A DNA stretch of 57,172 nucleotides from Psychrobacillus psychrodurans. Its GTDB lineage: Bacteria > Bacillota > Bacilli > Bacillales_A > Planococcaceae. A program made the position numbers and the translations under genes. Each line of letters starts with the position of its first letter. Positions within the stretch are counted from its first letter, which is position 1. The notes below the pieces were generated by a model that searched no databases, was not told where the DNA came from, and worked only from the letters and a program-made list of their open reading frames with translations. The stretch spans positions 1 to 57,172 of the forward strand of contig FOUN01000017.1 of NCBI GenBank assembly GCA_900114885.1, given 5' to 3'. Shown here piece by piece: positions 11,074 to 21,876 of the stretch.

Positions 11074-11844
11074 ATGTTTATTGATACACATGTACATTTA
11101 AATGCAGATCAGTACGAGGAAGATTTGCAAGAAGTGATTAATCGTGCACTAGAAGCTAATGTAAAAAAAATGGTCGTTATTGGTTTTGATCGTATCACGA
11201 TTGAAAGAGCTATGAAGTTAGTAGAGCAGTATTGTTTTATCTATGCTGTAGTGGGATGGCATCCTGTGGATGCAATTGATTGTACAGAAGAGGACTTAAA
11301 ATGGATTGAAGAACTTGCAGCACACGAAAAGGTTGTTGGTATAGGGGAAATGGGCCTAGATTATCATTGGGACAAATCTCCTAAAGATGTTCAACAGATA
11401 TTGTTTCGAAAACAAATACGGTTAGCCCAGAAAGTAAAATTACCGATTATTATCCATAATCGTGATGCAACTGAAGATGTGATTCGTATTCTACAAGAAG
11501 AAGAAGCACATATTACAGGAGGTATCATGCATTGTTATGGAGGGAGTGTTGAAACGGCAAAGCAATGTATAGAGATGAATTTTATGATTTCCCTTGGTGG
11601 ACCGGTAACTTTTAAAAATGCAAAGAAACCAAAAGAGGTAGCAACAAAAATTCCATTAGAAAATTTACTAATTGAAACAGATGCACCTTATTTAGCTCCG
11701 CACCCTTATCGAGGAAAAAGAAATGAACCAGCTCTTGTGACACTAGTTGCGGAAGAAATAGCACGTCTAAAAGGAATTTCAGTAGAAGAGGTGGCAGAAG
11801 TAACTACTAAAAATGCGGAATTATTCTTTGGTATAACGGAATAA
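11074..11844 (+). CDS. tatD: TatD family metal-dependent hydrolase (YabD)
   Basis: A 256-residue TIM-barrel metal-dependent hydrolase/DNase. It shows the metal ligands in FIDTHVHLN, GEMGLDYHW, IIHNRDA, IMHCYGGS and ETDAPYLAP, in the order and spacing of the TatD family. Family members have 3'-5' exonuclease activity on DNA/RNA; a deacylase role on D-aminoacyl-tRNA has also been proposed. The start follows AAGGGGA. It lies between metS and yabE as in B. subtilis. Confidence 0.92.
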   Translation: MFIDTHVHLNADQYEEDLQEVINRALEANVKKMVVIGFDRITIERAMKLVEQYCFIYAVVGWHPVDAIDCTEEDLKWIEELAAHEKVVGIGEMGLDYHWDKSPKDVQQILFRKQIRLAQKVKLPIIIHNRDATEDVIRILQEEEAHITGGIMHCYGGSVETAKQCIEMNFMISLGGPVTFKNAKKPKEVATKIPLENLLIETDAPYLAPHPYRGKRNEPALVTLVAEEIARLKGISVEEVAEVTTKNAELFFGITE

Positions 11845-11905
11845 AAAAATACTAATATTAAGAAGATATTTTATATGTCCTAAATTTCAAAAAAAACCTT
11901 AACTG

Positions 11906-11934
11906 TTGACAACCTCTTTGGGACTCTATATAAT
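11906..11934 (+). promoter_or_regulatory. Consensus SigA promoter of yabE
   Basis: TTGACA (11906-11911), 17-base spacer, TATAAT (11929-11934): both hexamers match consensus. The transcript would start about 20 bases before the binding site of yabE. An in-frame start codon at 11906 lies inside this promoter and is not used. Confidence 0.85.
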
Positions 11935-11962
11935 CACTTCAGTGAACAAGGAGGCGTTTTTC

Positions 11963-13174
11963 ATGTCAAATAATTCCATGAAAAACCTGTTCTTTCATTC
12001 ATTGAGGAGCAAGCAAACCATAGTAACTGTAGTATCTTTACTATTGTTTCTTGCAGTAGTTTCTTTCGTTTTATTCGAAGGAACAAAGAAAACTGTTGCT
12101 TTAACAGTTAATGGTGAACAACAAGATATATTAACACATGCAAATACAGTTGGTGAATTATTAGATAGTCATCAAATAGTAGTAGCCAAGGAAGACTTTT
12201 TACATCCCTCAGTGAACACATCAATCGAAAATAATTTGTCGATTGAGTGGGAGCAGGCAAGACAAATAGAAATCACAGTAGATGGTGAAATTCAAACACT
12301 TACAACTACTGATGACTTAGTTTCAGAAATACTCGCAAAGGCAAATGTTTCAGTTACTGAACATGATGCGATAACACCTGCTGCAGATGCAGAGGTTGGA
12401 CCTAAAAACAAAATTGCTATTGAAAAAGCATTTGAAGTAACGCTTTTAGATGGTAATGAAGAGAAGAAGGTATGGTCCACTTCGACTACGGTCGCTGACT
12501 TTTTAAAACTATATAACATTCAATTGAGTGAATTCGACCGAGTAAAACAGAAAATGGATGAATTAGTAGTCCCGAATTCTGAAATACAAGTAGTGCGAGT
12601 AGAAAAGGTCACCGATGTAGTTGAGGAAGAAACAAACTTTGCGGTAGAAACGAAAAAAGAAGACTCGCTACTAAAAGGGAAAGAAAAAGTAGTACAAGAT
12701 GGTGTAAATGGAACTGTTTCACGGACTTATGAAGTAGTGAAAGAAAACGGTAAAGAGGTCTCTCGTAATATGGTGAGCGAGAAGACTATTAAAGAGCCAA
12801 CCAAAAAAGTGGTGGCAGTCGGAACGAAAGTCGTGACTGCTAGTGTTTCACGTGGAGCAAATTCGTCAGCAACTCCATCCACAGGGAAAGAATTTTATGT
12901 CACTGCAACTGCTTATACTGCTAGTTGTAACGGTTGTTCTGGCGTAACTGCAACAGGGGTTAACTTGAAATCTAATCCAAATTTGAAGATTATTGCAGTA
13001 GATCCTGGTGTTATTCCACTGGGCTCAAAAGTATGGGTAGAAGGCTATGGTTATGCGGTAGCTGGAGATACTGGTGGAGCTATCAAAGGAAATAAGATTG
13101 ACATATTTATGCCCTCTAAATCGAAGGCATATGACTTTGGTCGTCAAAAAGTACGCGTGAAAGTTTTAAACTAA
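11963..13174 (+). CDS. yabE: YabE-like cell-wall protein with DUF348, G5 and 3D domains
   Basis: A 403-residue exported protein related to resuscitation-promoting factors. It has a signal-anchor helix at about 19-41, then DUF348 repeats (VALTVNGEQQDI; IEITVDGEIQTL), a G5 region (VVEEETNFAVETKKEDSL...), and a C-terminal 3D domain with aspartates in VDPGVIPLGS, GDTGGAIKG and NKIDIFMPS, the fold of MltA-type lytic transglycosylases. It probably cleaves or remodels peptidoglycan. The start ATG is eight bases after AAGGAGG. Cys-x2-Cys in TASCNGCSG is inside the 3D domain. Confidence 0.9.
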   Translation: MSNNSMKNLFFHSLRSKQTIVTVVSLLLFLAVVSFVLFEGTKKTVALTVNGEQQDILTHANTVGELLDSHQIVVAKEDFLHPSVNTSIENNLSIEWEQARQIEITVDGEIQTLTTTDDLVSEILAKANVSVTEHDAITPAADAEVGPKNKIAIEKAFEVTLLDGNEEKKVWSTSTTVADFLKLYNIQLSEFDRVKQKMDELVVPNSEIQVVRVEKVTDVVEEETNFAVETKKEDSLLKGKEKVVQDGVNGTVSRTYEVVKENGKEVSRNMVSEKTIKEPTKKVVAVGTKVVTASVSRGANSSATPSTGKEFYVTATAYTASCNGCSGVTATGVNLKSNPNLKIIAVDPGVIPLGSKVWVEGYGYAVAGDTGGAIKGNKIDIFMPSKSKAYDFGRQKVRVKVLN

Positions 13175-13180
13175 CTTTAA

Positions 13181-13216
13181 TAGCTTTCCCTTTCGTTGAT
13201 TGGGAAAGCTTTTTTG
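13181..13216 (+). terminator. Terminator after yabE
   Basis: AGCTTTCCC / GGGAAAGCT (13182-13190 with 13202-13210) and a T6 run. Confidence 0.9.
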
Positions 13217-13260
13217 CGTTATGATAGATATAGTGGAAAAACGGAAAAGAGGAAAACCAG

Positions 13261-14702
<1,442 letters not shown>

Positions 14703-14765
14703 TTTTACTTGTTACAAAATAAGTAATATTTATAAAAAAGTGAGCATAGCTATTAAATAAAAACG

Positions 14766-14795
14766 TTGACAACTGTATAGAATGATTGATAAAAT
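14766..14795 (+). promoter_or_regulatory. Upstream veg promoter candidate
   Basis: TTGACA (14766-14771), 18-base spacer, TAAAAT (14790-14795). It lies about 35 bases upstream of a second promoter. Confidence 0.5.
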
Positions 14796-14802
14796 ATTTT
14801 GT

Positions 14803-14831
14803 TTGACAAAATTTAAAAACAGTGGTAACAT
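14803..14831 (+). promoter_or_regulatory. SigA promoter of veg
   Basis: TTGACA (14803-14808), 17-base spacer, TAACAT (14826-14831), preceded by TGG and A/T-rich tracts. The B. subtilis veg promoter is one of its strongest vegetative promoters. Confidence 0.75.
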
Positions 14832-14855
14832 AGTAATCAGTGAGGTGTATGCGAA

Positions 14856-15119
14856 ATGCCAAAAACTTTAGCTGATATTAAGAAGTCATTAGATCATCAT
14901 TTAGGCAAACGTTTGCAATTAAAAGCAAACGGAGGACGGAAGAAAACAATAGAGCGTGCAGGTGTACTTAGAGAGACATATCATGCAGTATTTGTTATCG
15001 ATTTGGATCAAGATGAAAACTCTTTTGAACGTGTATCTTATAGTTATGCAGATGTTTTGACCGAAGCAGTAGAAATCACTATTTTTGATGAAGCAAATAA
15101 TTTGATAGTTGTAAAATGA
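14856..15119 (+). CDS. veg: Veg protein (DUF1021)
   Basis: An 87-residue protein whose sequence, start to end ([43 protein letters not shown]), matches the Veg family. In B. subtilis Veg is abundant, linked to biofilm formation through the SinR/SlrR pathway and to spore outgrowth; the molecular mechanism is not settled. GAGGTG precedes the ATG by 9 bases. The gene has its own promoters and a terminator. Confidence 0.93.
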   Translation: MPKTLADIKKSLDHHLGKRLQLKANGGRKKTIERAGVLRETYHAVFVIDLDQDENSFERVSYSYADVLTEAVEITIFDEANNLIVVK

Positions 15120-15154
15120 TTTTTTAGAACTTTTATTTCTTATTTTTATAATTT

Positions 15155-15200
15155 TAAAAACCTCTTTTCTAATTTTTTATTAGAATAGGGGTTTTCTTTT
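15155..15200 (+). terminator. Terminator after veg
   Basis: AAAACCTCTTTTCTAAT pairs with ATTAGAATAGGGGTTTT (about 15157-15173 with 15179-15195), then TCTTTT. Confidence 0.8.
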
Positions 15201-15210
15201 GGATTGCGGA

Positions 15211-15217
15211 CATACTA
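15211..15217 (+). promoter_or_regulatory. SigG -10 element before sspF
   Basis: CATACTA matches the forespore SigG -10 consensus and lies 34 bases before the sspF start. No good -35 is seen 17-18 bases upstream, where the terminator tail lies. Confidence 0.4.
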
Positions 15218-15250
15218 AAAAAGCTAGTTGTTCCAAAGGAGGATTCACCT

Positions 15251-15424
15251 ATGTCTAGAAAAGGGATAATGTCTAAAGAATTAAAAGAAGAGATAGCCAA
15301 AGATCTTGGATTTTATGAGGTAGTCAAAACCGAGGGCTGGGGAGGAATTAAATCACGTGATGCAGGTAATATGGTAAAACGAGCAATTGAAATGGCTGAA
15401 CAGCAAACGAAATCACCAAAGTAA
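15251..15424 (+). CDS. sspF: Small acid-soluble spore protein SspF
   Basis: A 57-residue protein ([20 protein letters not shown], then [20 protein letters not shown]) that matches the SspF branch of alpha/beta-type SASP, which coat and protect spore DNA; the [15 protein letters not shown] block is the diagnostic one. AAAGGAGG is eight bases ahead of the ATG. The B. subtilis veg-sspF-ispE order is kept. A SigG-like -10 and a following terminator suggest a monocistronic forespore transcript. Confidence 0.93.
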   Translation: MSRKGIMSKELKEEIAKDLGFYEVVKTEGWGGIKSRDAGNMVKRAIEMAEQQTKSPK

Positions 15425-15500
15425 AGAAGCATATTCCATCAGTATTCATAGAAGTACTAATGCACACGAGAGTCAAAACTAAAGAACAACTAGCACAAAG

Positions 15501-15530
15501 AAAGACGGAGCAATCCGTCTTCTCTTTTTA
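15501..15530 (+). terminator. Terminator after sspF
   Basis: AGACGGA / TCCGTCT (15503-15509 with 15514-15520), loop GCAA, then TCTCTTTTT. Confidence 0.75.
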
Positions 15531-15850
15531 AAATTTTTGTGCGTGGTATTTGGATTAAATATAAGGTGTAGCCCAATAAAATTTAGCATAGCTTAACGCC
15601 ATAATTAAGTTAATGTGTGTTTAATCTAATACAAAAAGAGAACACCAGAAATTTTTACTTCTGGTGTTTATTTCTCTAGTTACTTTTTTAAGGCCCTTTC
15701 TAGTTTATGAAATTTATAGAAGGTTATGGAGAGGTAATCTTATAGATTTCCAATATAGATTATTAATAAGCTATGCTTTATCTCTGTAATAGTTCAATTA
15801 TTTTACCAGTTAGGGAAGCTGAATCTCACTTCCGCATACCTAATGCACTG
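15531..15850. other. Gene-free spacer before ispE with a stable hairpin
   Basis: No supported gene. AACACCAGAA / TTCTGGTGTT (15641-15650 with 15659-15668) forms a 10-pair hairpin that may be a terminator, though its T run is interrupted. Bases around 15575-15600 resemble part of the large repeat at 27.2 kb (CCCAA...ATTTAGCA-AGC), possibly a decayed fragment. TGTTAAAAT at 15851-15859 may be an extended -10 for ispE. Confidence 0.5.
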
Positions 15851-15894
15851 TGTTAAAATAGGGGACAACATATTTGGGAAAAGGAGCAGATGGA

Positions 15895-16761
15895 ATGTAT
15901 TACGTAAAAGCACCTGCTAAAATAAATCTAACATTAGATGTACTACATAAACGTCCGGACGGTTACCATGAAGTAGAAATGATTATGACTACTGTGGATT
16001 TAGCAGACCGTATAGGATTAGAGGTAAGAGAAGATGGAGCTATACATATTTTATCTGTGGATCGCTTTGTTCCAAATGATCATCGGAATCTAGCATATCA
16101 AGCCGCAAAGATTCTAAAAGACATCTATCGAGTGAAAAAAGGAGTTTCTATTACAATCGAAAAGAACATTCCCGTAGCAGCTGGGCTAGCTGGAGGTAGC
16201 AGTGACGCAGCAGCGACGTTAAAAGGATTAAACGTAATTTGGGAGTTAGGGCTTTCTTTGGATGAACTTGCTGAAATAGGTTCTAAAATAGGTTCGGACG
16301 TACCGTTTTGTGTGTACGGAGGAACTGCTTTAGCAACAGGAAGAGGAGAGAAGATACAAGAACTCCCTTCTCCAGCTAATTGTTGGATAGTCCTTGCGAA
16401 GCCGACACTTGGGGTATCAACTGCGGACATTTATGGAAATCTAAAAATAAATGAAATAAAACATCCAAACACTGCTCTAATGATTGAGTCTATTCAACAG
16501 AAAGACTTTGATCTAATGTGTTCTTCTGTCGGAAACGTATTGGAAGATGTAACTCTAAAACTATATCCAGAGGTGGCAGGTTTAAAAGACCAAATGAAAA
16601 AATTTGGTGCAGACGCTGTATTGATGAGTGGAAGCGGTCCAACTGTGTTTGGGATAGTCGATCATGAGACAAGAGTCCAAAGAATATATAATGGTCTTCG
16701 TGGATTTTGCGACGAGGTATATGCAGTTCGCTTAATGGGTGATAGAGAACCACTTGCTTAA
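15895..16761 (+). CDS. ispE: 4-diphosphocytidyl-2-C-methyl-D-erythritol kinase
   Basis: ATP-dependent GHMP kinase of the MEP isoprenoid pathway. The 288-residue protein has [21 protein letters not shown], the phosphate-binding [18 protein letters not shown] and the C-terminal [13 protein letters not shown] chose ATG 15895, eight bases after AAGGAG; an in-frame TTG 21 bases upstream would include the binding site. purR follows 55 bases later. Confidence 0.95.
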   Translation: MYYVKAPAKINLTLDVLHKRPDGYHEVEMIMTTVDLADRIGLEVREDGAIHILSVDRFVPNDHRNLAYQAAKILKDIYRVKKGVSITIEKNIPVAAGLAGGSSDAAATLKGLNVIWELGLSLDELAEIGSKIGSDVPFCVYGGTALATGRGEKIQELPSPANCWIVLAKPTLGVSTADIYGNLKINEIKHPNTALMIESIQQKDFDLMCSSVGNVLEDVTLKLYPEVAGLKDQMKKFGADAVLMSGSGPTVFGIVDHETRVQRIYNGLRGFCDEVYAVRLMGDREPLA

Positions 16762-16816
16762 ATCCGGATGTTTGTGGTAAGTTTTCTATAAAACATTCGT
16801 ATTTGGAGGTGGAACT

Positions 16817-17668
16817 ATGAAATGGAAAAGAAGTGAACGGCTTGTAGATATGACTCAATATCTTATGGAGCATCCGCATAAATTAATCCCTTTGACATTC
16901 TTTGCTTCTTTATATCAATCTGCTAAATCTTCGATAAGTGAGGATTTAACTATTGTGAAGGAAACATTTGAAGAGAGAGGCAGAGGTTTACTTGTTACTG
17001 TTCCCGGAGCCGCAGGTGGAGTCAAGTTCATACCAACAATGACAGAAGAAGATATCGTAGAAATAGCGCAAGAATTAATGGAACAGCTTTCAAAAGTGGA
17101 TCGCTTATTACCTGGTGGGTATTTATATATGACGGACCTATTAGGAAATCCATCGCTGATGAATAAAATCGGTAAAGTATTCGCATCTGCATTTGCTAAT
17201 GCAAAAATTGATGCGATTATGACGGTAGCTACTAAAGGTATACCAATAGCACATGCAATAGCGAGACATTTAAATGTCCCTGTAGTCATTGTGCGTAGAG
17301 ATAGTAAAGTAACAGAGGGGCCGACAGTTAGTATAAATTACGTATCTGGCTCGGCACGCCGCATCCAAACGATGGTTCTTTCTAAAAGAAGTATGGAGAA
17401 GGGACAACGTGTTTTAATCACTGACGACTTCATGAAAGTTGGAGGAACGATTAATGGGATGAAAAGTTTATTAGAGGAATTTAATTGTGAGTTAGCTGGA
17501 ATTGCTGTGCTGGTAGAAGCAGAGCATCAAGGGGAACAATTGGTAAATGATCATTTATCTCTAGTTAAGCTTCACGAGGTCAATGAAAAAGATGGTACAA
17601 TTGCTTTAACACAAGGGAATTATTTTGAGAAAGGTGGTAACTTAGATGAAAGCAGTATCAACAACTAA
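16817..17668 (+). CDS. purR: Purine operon repressor PurR
   Basis: Represses purine synthesis and transport genes, sensing PRPP. The 283-residue protein has an N-terminal winged helix ([18 protein letters not shown]...) and a phosphoribosyltransferase-like domain with the PRPP-binding [21 protein letters not shown] precedes the ATG. The end overlaps ridA by 23 bases, so they share a transcript, as in B. subtilis (purR-yabJ). Confidence 0.96.
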   Translation: MKWKRSERLVDMTQYLMEHPHKLIPLTFFASLYQSAKSSISEDLTIVKETFEERGRGLLVTVPGAAGGVKFIPTMTEEDIVEIAQELMEQLSKVDRLLPGGYLYMTDLLGNPSLMNKIGKVFASAFANAKIDAIMTVATKGIPIAHAIARHLNVPVVIVRRDSKVTEGPTVSINYVSGSARRIQTMVLSKRSMEKGQRVLITDDFMKVGGTINGMKSLLEEFNCELAGIAVLVEAEHQGEQLVNDHLSLVKLHEVNEKDGTIALTQGNYFEKGGNLDESSINN

Positions 17669-18017
17669 TGCACCTGCAGCAATTGGTCCGTACGTACAAG
17701 GAATGATTGTGAATGGAATATTCTACAGTTCAGGTCAGATCCCATTAACTCCAGCAGGAGAAGTAGTGGAAGGCTCTATTACAGAACAGACTGCGCAGGT
17801 TTTTGCTAATTTAGAGGCAGTACTGACAGAAGCTGGCTCGTCTTTAAATCAAGTAGTAAAAACTTTGGTGTTTTTAAAAGATATGAATGATTTCGCTGAA
17901 TTTAACGATGCTTATGAAAAACATTTTGCAGGTCACAAACCTGCACGTTCTGCGGTAGAAGTTGCAAGACTACCGAAAGATGTTAAGGTAGAAATCGAAG
18001 TAATCGCAGAAGTGTAA
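17646..18017 (+). CDS. ridA: RidA family 2-iminobutanoate/2-iminopropanoate deaminase (YabJ)
   Basis: A 123-residue RidA/YjgF trimer subunit that hydrolyses reactive imines from PLP enzymes. It has NAPAAIGPY near the start, [10 protein letters not shown], and the arginine-containing [21 protein letters not shown]. It starts inside purR after AAAGGTGG. In B. subtilis YabJ is also needed for full PurR function. Confidence 0.95.
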   Translation: MKAVSTTNAPAAIGPYVQGMIVNGIFYSSGQIPLTPAGEVVEGSITEQTAQVFANLEAVLTEAGSSLNQVVKTLVFLKDMNDFAEFNDAYEKHFAGHKPARSAVEVARLPKDVKVEIEVIAEV

Positions 18018-18027
18018 AGATTAGCTT

Positions 18028-18060
18028 AAAGGTGTTTTCCTCGGAGAACGCCTTTTTTAT
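18028..18060 (+). terminator. Terminator after ridA
   Basis: AAGGTGTTTTCC / GGAGAACGCCTT (18029-18040 with 18043-18054) and T6. Confidence 0.85.
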
Positions 18061-18135
18061 TTGTCTATTTATAGCGCAAGGTTTGTACAAGCAAGAATAA
18101 ATTATTTAAAATATTAAAAATATTCTTATTTGAAA

Positions 18136-18164
18136 GAAGGAATTAAGAAGTTTTTGTGGAATAA
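18136..18164 (+). promoter_or_regulatory. SigH promoter of spoVG
   Basis: GAAGGAATT (18136-18144), 11-base spacer, GTGGAATAA (18156-18164) fits the SigH pattern RNAGGAWWW / RNNGAATWW. spoVG is a classic SigH gene in B. subtilis, so sequence and context agree. Confidence 0.8.
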
Positions 18165-18210
18165 CAAATAGATAGAGATATTTGTAACTTTGAAAAAGGG
18201 TGGTGAGAGA

Positions 18211-18498
18211 ATGGAAGTAACGGACGTAAGATTACGTAAAGTAGTGACTGATGGCCGTATGAGGGCTATCGCTTCCATTACGTTGGACAACGAATTTGTT
18301 GTGCATGATATTCGAGTAATAGATGGAAATAATGGTTTGTTTGTAGCGATGCCGAGTAAAAGGACGACAGAAGGTGAATTTAGAGATATCGCTCACCCGA
18401 TTAATGTTGGAACGCGCACGAAAATTCAAGAAGCTATTCTATATGCCTATCATTTAAGTAGTGAGGTTGAAGAAAAAGTCGGAGAACCTACTGTATAA
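18211..18498 (+). CDS. spoVG: SpoVG, regulatory nucleic-acid-binding protein
   Basis: A 95-residue protein matching SpoVG throughout ([46 protein letters not shown]). In Bacillus it negatively affects asymmetric septation and, in several Firmicutes, binds DNA or RNA to regulate virulence and stress genes. ATG 18211 follows GGTGAG. Two in-frame upstream starts would give MKKGGER-, not typical of the family. A terminator follows. Confidence 0.96.
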   Translation: MEVTDVRLRKVVTDGRMRAIASITLDNEFVVHDIRVIDGNNGLFVAMPSKRTTEGEFRDIAHPINVGTRTKIQEAILYAYHLSSEVEEKVGEPTV

Positions 18499-18507
18499 AG
18501 GAAAAGT

Positions 18508-18542
18508 AAAAACCATTTCTTTAAAAGGGATGGTTTTTTTGT
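18508..18542 (+). terminator. Terminator after spoVG
   Basis: AACCATTTCT / AGGGATGGTT with G-U pairs, then T7. Confidence 0.85.
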
Positions 18543-18691
18543 TGTCAAATTATCAAATAATAATAAAAACTATAACACCAAAAAAGCTGGGTTTTTCTAG
18601 AACTTTAAAAAAACAAGTATAATTTAGACGATTCTTCAAGAAATTCAACTATAGTACTTGTTTTGTCATGTATTTGTCAAGAGATATTTCC

Positions 18692-18720
18692 TTGAAATCT
18701 TTCCTCATTTCGGCTATAGT
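18692..18720 (+). promoter_or_regulatory. SigA promoter of glmU-prs
   Basis: TTGAAA (18692-18697), 17-base spacer, TATAGT (18715-18720), 38 bases before the glmU start. Confidence 0.7.
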
Positions 18721-18758
18721 CAAAAGAGTAAATTAGCCCACGGGAGGGAACTTGAAAA

Positions 18759-20129
18759 ATGACAAATACTTATGCGGTTGTATTAGCTGCCGGTAAAGGT
18801 ACACGTATGAAGTCTAGTTTGTATAAAGTATTACATCCTGTATGTGGGAAGCCAATGGTAGAACATGTTGTAGCAAATATGGAACAGCTTGGTGTGGAAA
18901 AAATCGTAACAATCGTAGGACACGGAGCGGAAGAAGTGCAACGTGGACTAGGGACGAGAAGTGAATATGCTCTTCAAGAAGAACAGCTAGGGACAGCACA
19001 TGCTGTTTTACAGGCTGAAGAAGTGCTAAAAAATCTAACAGGAACAACTATTGTTATCTGTGGAGATACCCCACTTATCACGGCAAAAACAATGAATGAT
19101 TTGTTAGAACATCATAACGCAACTGGAGCAAAAGCAACTATTTTAACAGCAATTGCAGAAAACCCAAATGGTTACGGTAGAGTTATTCGTTCTGTGGATG
19201 GAAGTGTTCAAAGTATTGTTGAACAAAAAGATGCTACTACAGAGGAACAGCTTGTACGTGAGATTAATTCAGGGACGTATTGTTTTGACAATGAAGCACT
19301 ATTTAAATCATTAAAGTTAGTTAATAATAATAATGCACAAGGTGAATATTACTTACCAGATGTAATTGAAATCTTACAAAAAGAAAATGAAATTATTTCA
19401 GCATATGCTGCAAGGGACTTCGAGGAAATTCTAGGCGTAAATGATCGCATTGCTTTATCTCAAGCAGAAGAGACTATGCGTTTACGTATTGCAAGGCATC
19501 ATATGCGTGAAGGCGTCACAATCATCGACCCGAGAAATACATACATCAGTAGTGAAGCTGTTATTGGAGCAGATACAGTTATTCAACCTGGAGTTATCAT
19601 TGAAGGAAAAACAACGATTGGCATGAACTGTACGATTGGTCCGAATAGCCATATCGTATCAAGTGTAATTGGTGATGAAACAACGATACACTCATCAGTT
19701 GTATTATCTAGTGAAGTTGGAGACCATACCTCTATTGGTCCGTTTGCCCATATTCGTCCTCAATCCGATGTTGGAGATGATGTGAAGATTGGTAACTTTG
19801 TAGAAGTGAAAAAGTCCACAGTAGGCAATGGAAGTAAAATATCTCATTTAAGCTACATGGGAGATGCTTCGATTGGAGCAAACGTCAATGTTGGTTGTGG
19901 AACAATTACAGTGAATTATGATGGAAAAAATAAATTTATCACAAAGATTGAAGACGATGCCTTTATTGGTTGTAATTCTAACTTAGTAGCACCAGTAACG
20001 ATTGGTAAAAAAGCATATATAGCTGCAGGCTCAACTATTACAAAGGATGTACCTGATGAAGCACTTGCAATTGGTAGAGCACGACAGGAAAACAAAGATG
20101 GTTACGTTAACAAACTAAATCTAAAATAA
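18759..20129 (+). CDS. glmU: Bifunctional GlcNAc-1-P uridyltransferase / GlcN-1-P acetyltransferase
   Basis: Makes UDP-GlcNAc for peptidoglycan and teichoic acids. The 456-residue protein has an N-terminal pyrophosphorylase domain ([13 protein letters not shown] at 8-20, CGDTPL) and a C-terminal left-handed beta-helix of hexapeptide repeats from about residue 250 ([14 protein letters not shown]..., [18 protein letters not shown]). GGGAGGG precedes the ATG. It lies 22 bases before prs; the glmU-prs-ctc order matches B. subtilis. Confidence 0.97.
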   Translation: MTNTYAVVLAAGKGTRMKSSLYKVLHPVCGKPMVEHVVANMEQLGVEKIVTIVGHGAEEVQRGLGTRSEYALQEEQLGTAHAVLQAEEVLKNLTGTTIVICGDTPLITAKTMNDLLEHHNATGAKATILTAIAENPNGYGRVIRSVDGSVQSIVEQKDATTEEQLVREINSGTYCFDNEALFKSLKLVNNNNAQGEYYLPDVIEILQKENEIISAYAARDFEEILGVNDRIALSQAEETMRLRIARHHMREGVTIIDPRNTYISSEAVIGADTVIQPGVIIEGKTTIGMNCTIGPNSHIVSSVIGDETTIHSSVVLSSEVGDHTSIGPFAHIRPQSDVGDDVKIGNFVEVKKSTVGNGSKISHLSYMGDASIGANVNVGCGTITVNYDGKNKFITKIEDDAFIGCNSNLVAPVTIGKKAYIAAGSTITKDVPDEALAIGRARQENKDGYVNKLNLK

Positions 20130-20151
20130 CCCATTATCCAGGAGGATTATC

Positions 20152-21111
20152 ATGCCAGAACAATATGCAAATTCGAAGTTGAAAATTTTTACACTAAATT
20201 CCAATAAGGAATTAGCAGAAGAAATCGCAAAAGAAGTAGGAGTACCTCTAGGTAAAAGTACAGTAACTAGATTTAGTGATGGTGAAGTACAGATTAATAT
20301 CGAAGAAAGTATCCGCGGATGTGATGTATTCATTGTTCAATCAACTTCAGGTCCTGTTAATGAGCATTTAATGGAATTATTAATTATGCTTGATGCACTA
20401 AAACGAGCTTCAGCTCGCACAATTAGTGTGGTAATCCCTTACTATGGATATGCACGCCAAGACAGAAAGGCACGTGCTCGTGAACCAATTACAGCTAAAC
20501 TTGTAGCGGATCTACTAACAACTGCAGGTGCAACTCGTGCGATCGTTCTTGATCTACATGCTCCTCAAATTCAAGGATTCTTTAATATTCCGATAGATCA
20601 TTTAGTTGCTGCTCCAATATTATCCGATTACTTCTTAGGTAAGAACTTTGATCCAGCGGAGTTAGTAATTGTTTCTCCTGATCATGGTGGAGTAACGCGT
20701 GCCCGTAAAATGGCAGATCGTTTAAAGGCACCGATCGCGATTATTGATAAACGTCGTCCACGACCAAACGTGGCAGAGGTTATGAATATTGTAGGTAATG
20801 TAGAAGGAAAAACGGCTATTTTAATCGATGATATTATTGACACAGCTGGAACAATCTCTATTGCAGCCGCTGCATTGATGGAAAGCGGAGCAAAAGAAGT
20901 TTATGCTTGCTGTACACACCCAGTTTTATCTGGCCCGGCTATTGAACGTATTGATAACTCAGTTATTAAAGAGCTAGTAATTACAAACTCAATTCAATTA
21001 GCTGATGATAAAATGTCACCAAAGATTAAAGAATTGTCTGTTGCTAAATTATTGGGCGATGCAATTGTAAGAGTTTTCGAAGAGAAATCAGTTAGCACGT
21101 TATTTGATTGA
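20152..21111 (+). CDS. prs: Ribose-phosphate pyrophosphokinase
   Basis: Makes PRPP for nucleotide, His and Trp synthesis. The 319-residue class I PRPP synthetase has [12 protein letters not shown], the ATP loop [40 protein letters not shown] and the PRPP-binding [19 protein letters not shown] is seven bases before the ATG. PRPP is the ligand of PurR encoded 3 kb upstream. Confidence 0.98.
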   Translation: MPEQYANSKLKIFTLNSNKELAEEIAKEVGVPLGKSTVTRFSDGEVQINIEESIRGCDVFIVQSTSGPVNEHLMELLIMLDALKRASARTISVVIPYYGYARQDRKARAREPITAKLVADLLTTAGATRAIVLDLHAPQIQGFFNIPIDHLVAAPILSDYFLGKNFDPAELVIVSPDHGGVTRARKMADRLKAPIAIIDKRRPRPNVAEVMNIVGNVEGKTAILIDDIIDTAGTISIAAAALMESGAKEVYACCTHPVLSGPAIERIDNSVIKELVITNSIQLADDKMSPKIKELSVAKLLGDAIVRVFEEKSVSTLFD

Positions 21112-21121
21112 TCTCAGAAAT

Positions 21122-21147
21122 GTTTGAATTTTGCCGAAGATGGGTAT
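21122..21147 (+). promoter_or_regulatory. SigB promoter of ctc
   Basis: GTTTGA (21122-21127), 14-base spacer, GGGTAT (21142-21147) matches the general-stress SigB consensus (GTTTAA-N12-14-GGGTAT). The B. subtilis ctc promoter is the prototype SigB promoter and lies in the same place. It also shows that an ATG at 21131 cannot be the start. Confidence 0.85.
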
Positions 21148-21187
21148 TTATATTTATAGAACACACTTCGGGAGGATTGAGAATATT

Positions 21188-21787
21188 ATGAGTGCAGTTG
21201 TAAAAACACAAAAGCGTGATAAAAAAGAGAATGCAAAGCTTCGAAACAGTGGGTTTATCCCAGCGATTGTATACGGCTTTGAACTAGAATCCCAGTCCAT
21301 TGCAGTTAATGAAAAAGACTTCGTAAAAACACTTCGTGAGGTTGGTCGTAATGGTGTTATAAAACTGGATGTTGATGGTAAATCAGTAAACGTCGTGTTG
21401 AGTGATTATCAGATGAATATTCTAAAAGGACAAATGATTCATGCTGACTTTTTAGCGATCAATATGAAAGAAGAGTTAGAAGTAAATGTTGTGGTTAATG
21501 TGACGGGTGATTCAGTTGGTGTTTCAGAGGGTGGTATGCTTCAACAGCCAAATCGTGAAATTACCATTACAGTGAAGCCTTCAGATATTCCGGATAGTAT
21601 TGATATTGACGTGTCTGGCATGGCTATTGGAGATACATTAACGGTTGCAGATGTTAGAGATAAAGTTGGATATCCAATATCGAACGATGACGATTTTACA
21701 TTAGTTACAGTTTCAGCACCTCGAGTGGAAGCAGAAACCGAGGAAACTGAGACTGAGTCAGAGACAGAAGAAACAACAGAAGAATAA
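21188..21787 (+). CDS. ctc: Ribosomal protein bL25 / general stress protein Ctc
   Basis: A 199-residue, two-domain L25 (TL5/Ctc type) that binds 5S rRNA. The N-terminal domain has KTQKRDKKENAKLRNSG and IPAIVYG; the C-terminal domain has the conserved LQQPNREITI and DSIDIDVSGM. The last ~20 residues are a Glu/Thr/Ser tail. ATG 21188 follows GGAGG at 21171 with a rather wide 12-base spacing. Its own SigB promoter implies stress induction besides readthrough from prs. Confidence 0.95.
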   Translation: MSAVVKTQKRDKKENAKLRNSGFIPAIVYGFELESQSIAVNEKDFVKTLREVGRNGVIKLDVDGKSVNVVLSDYQMNILKGQMIHADFLAINMKEELEVNVVVNVTGDSVGVSEGGMLQQPNREITITVKPSDIPDSIDIDVSGMAIGDTLTVADVRDKVGYPISNDDDFTLVTVSAPRVEAETEETETESETEETTEE

Positions 21788-21789
21788 TT

Positions 21790-21829
21790 AAACAAAAGAG
21801 GTTGTCCTAAGGCAACCTCTTTTGTTTTG
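21790..21829 (+). terminator. Terminator after ctc
   Basis: AACAAAAGAGGTTG / CAACCTCTTTTGTT, loop of eight bases, followed by TTG. Palindromic enough to work both ways. Confidence 0.85.
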
Positions 21830-21876
21830 AATATGGTAAGATTAATAAAAACTTGTAATAAAGGAATGGAACGAAA

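Noticed and set aside
15531-15800. Third copy of the composite repeat before ispE
   Set aside because: Only a short stretch (CCCAA...ATTTAGCA-AGC, and AAGCTATGCTTTATCT) resembles it; the hairpin and other blocks are missing.
16758-16803. PurBox pair upstream of purR
   Set aside because: AATCCGGATGTTT and, reversed, AATACGAATGTTT are only partial matches to the PurR box and their spacing does not fit the usual 16-17 bases.
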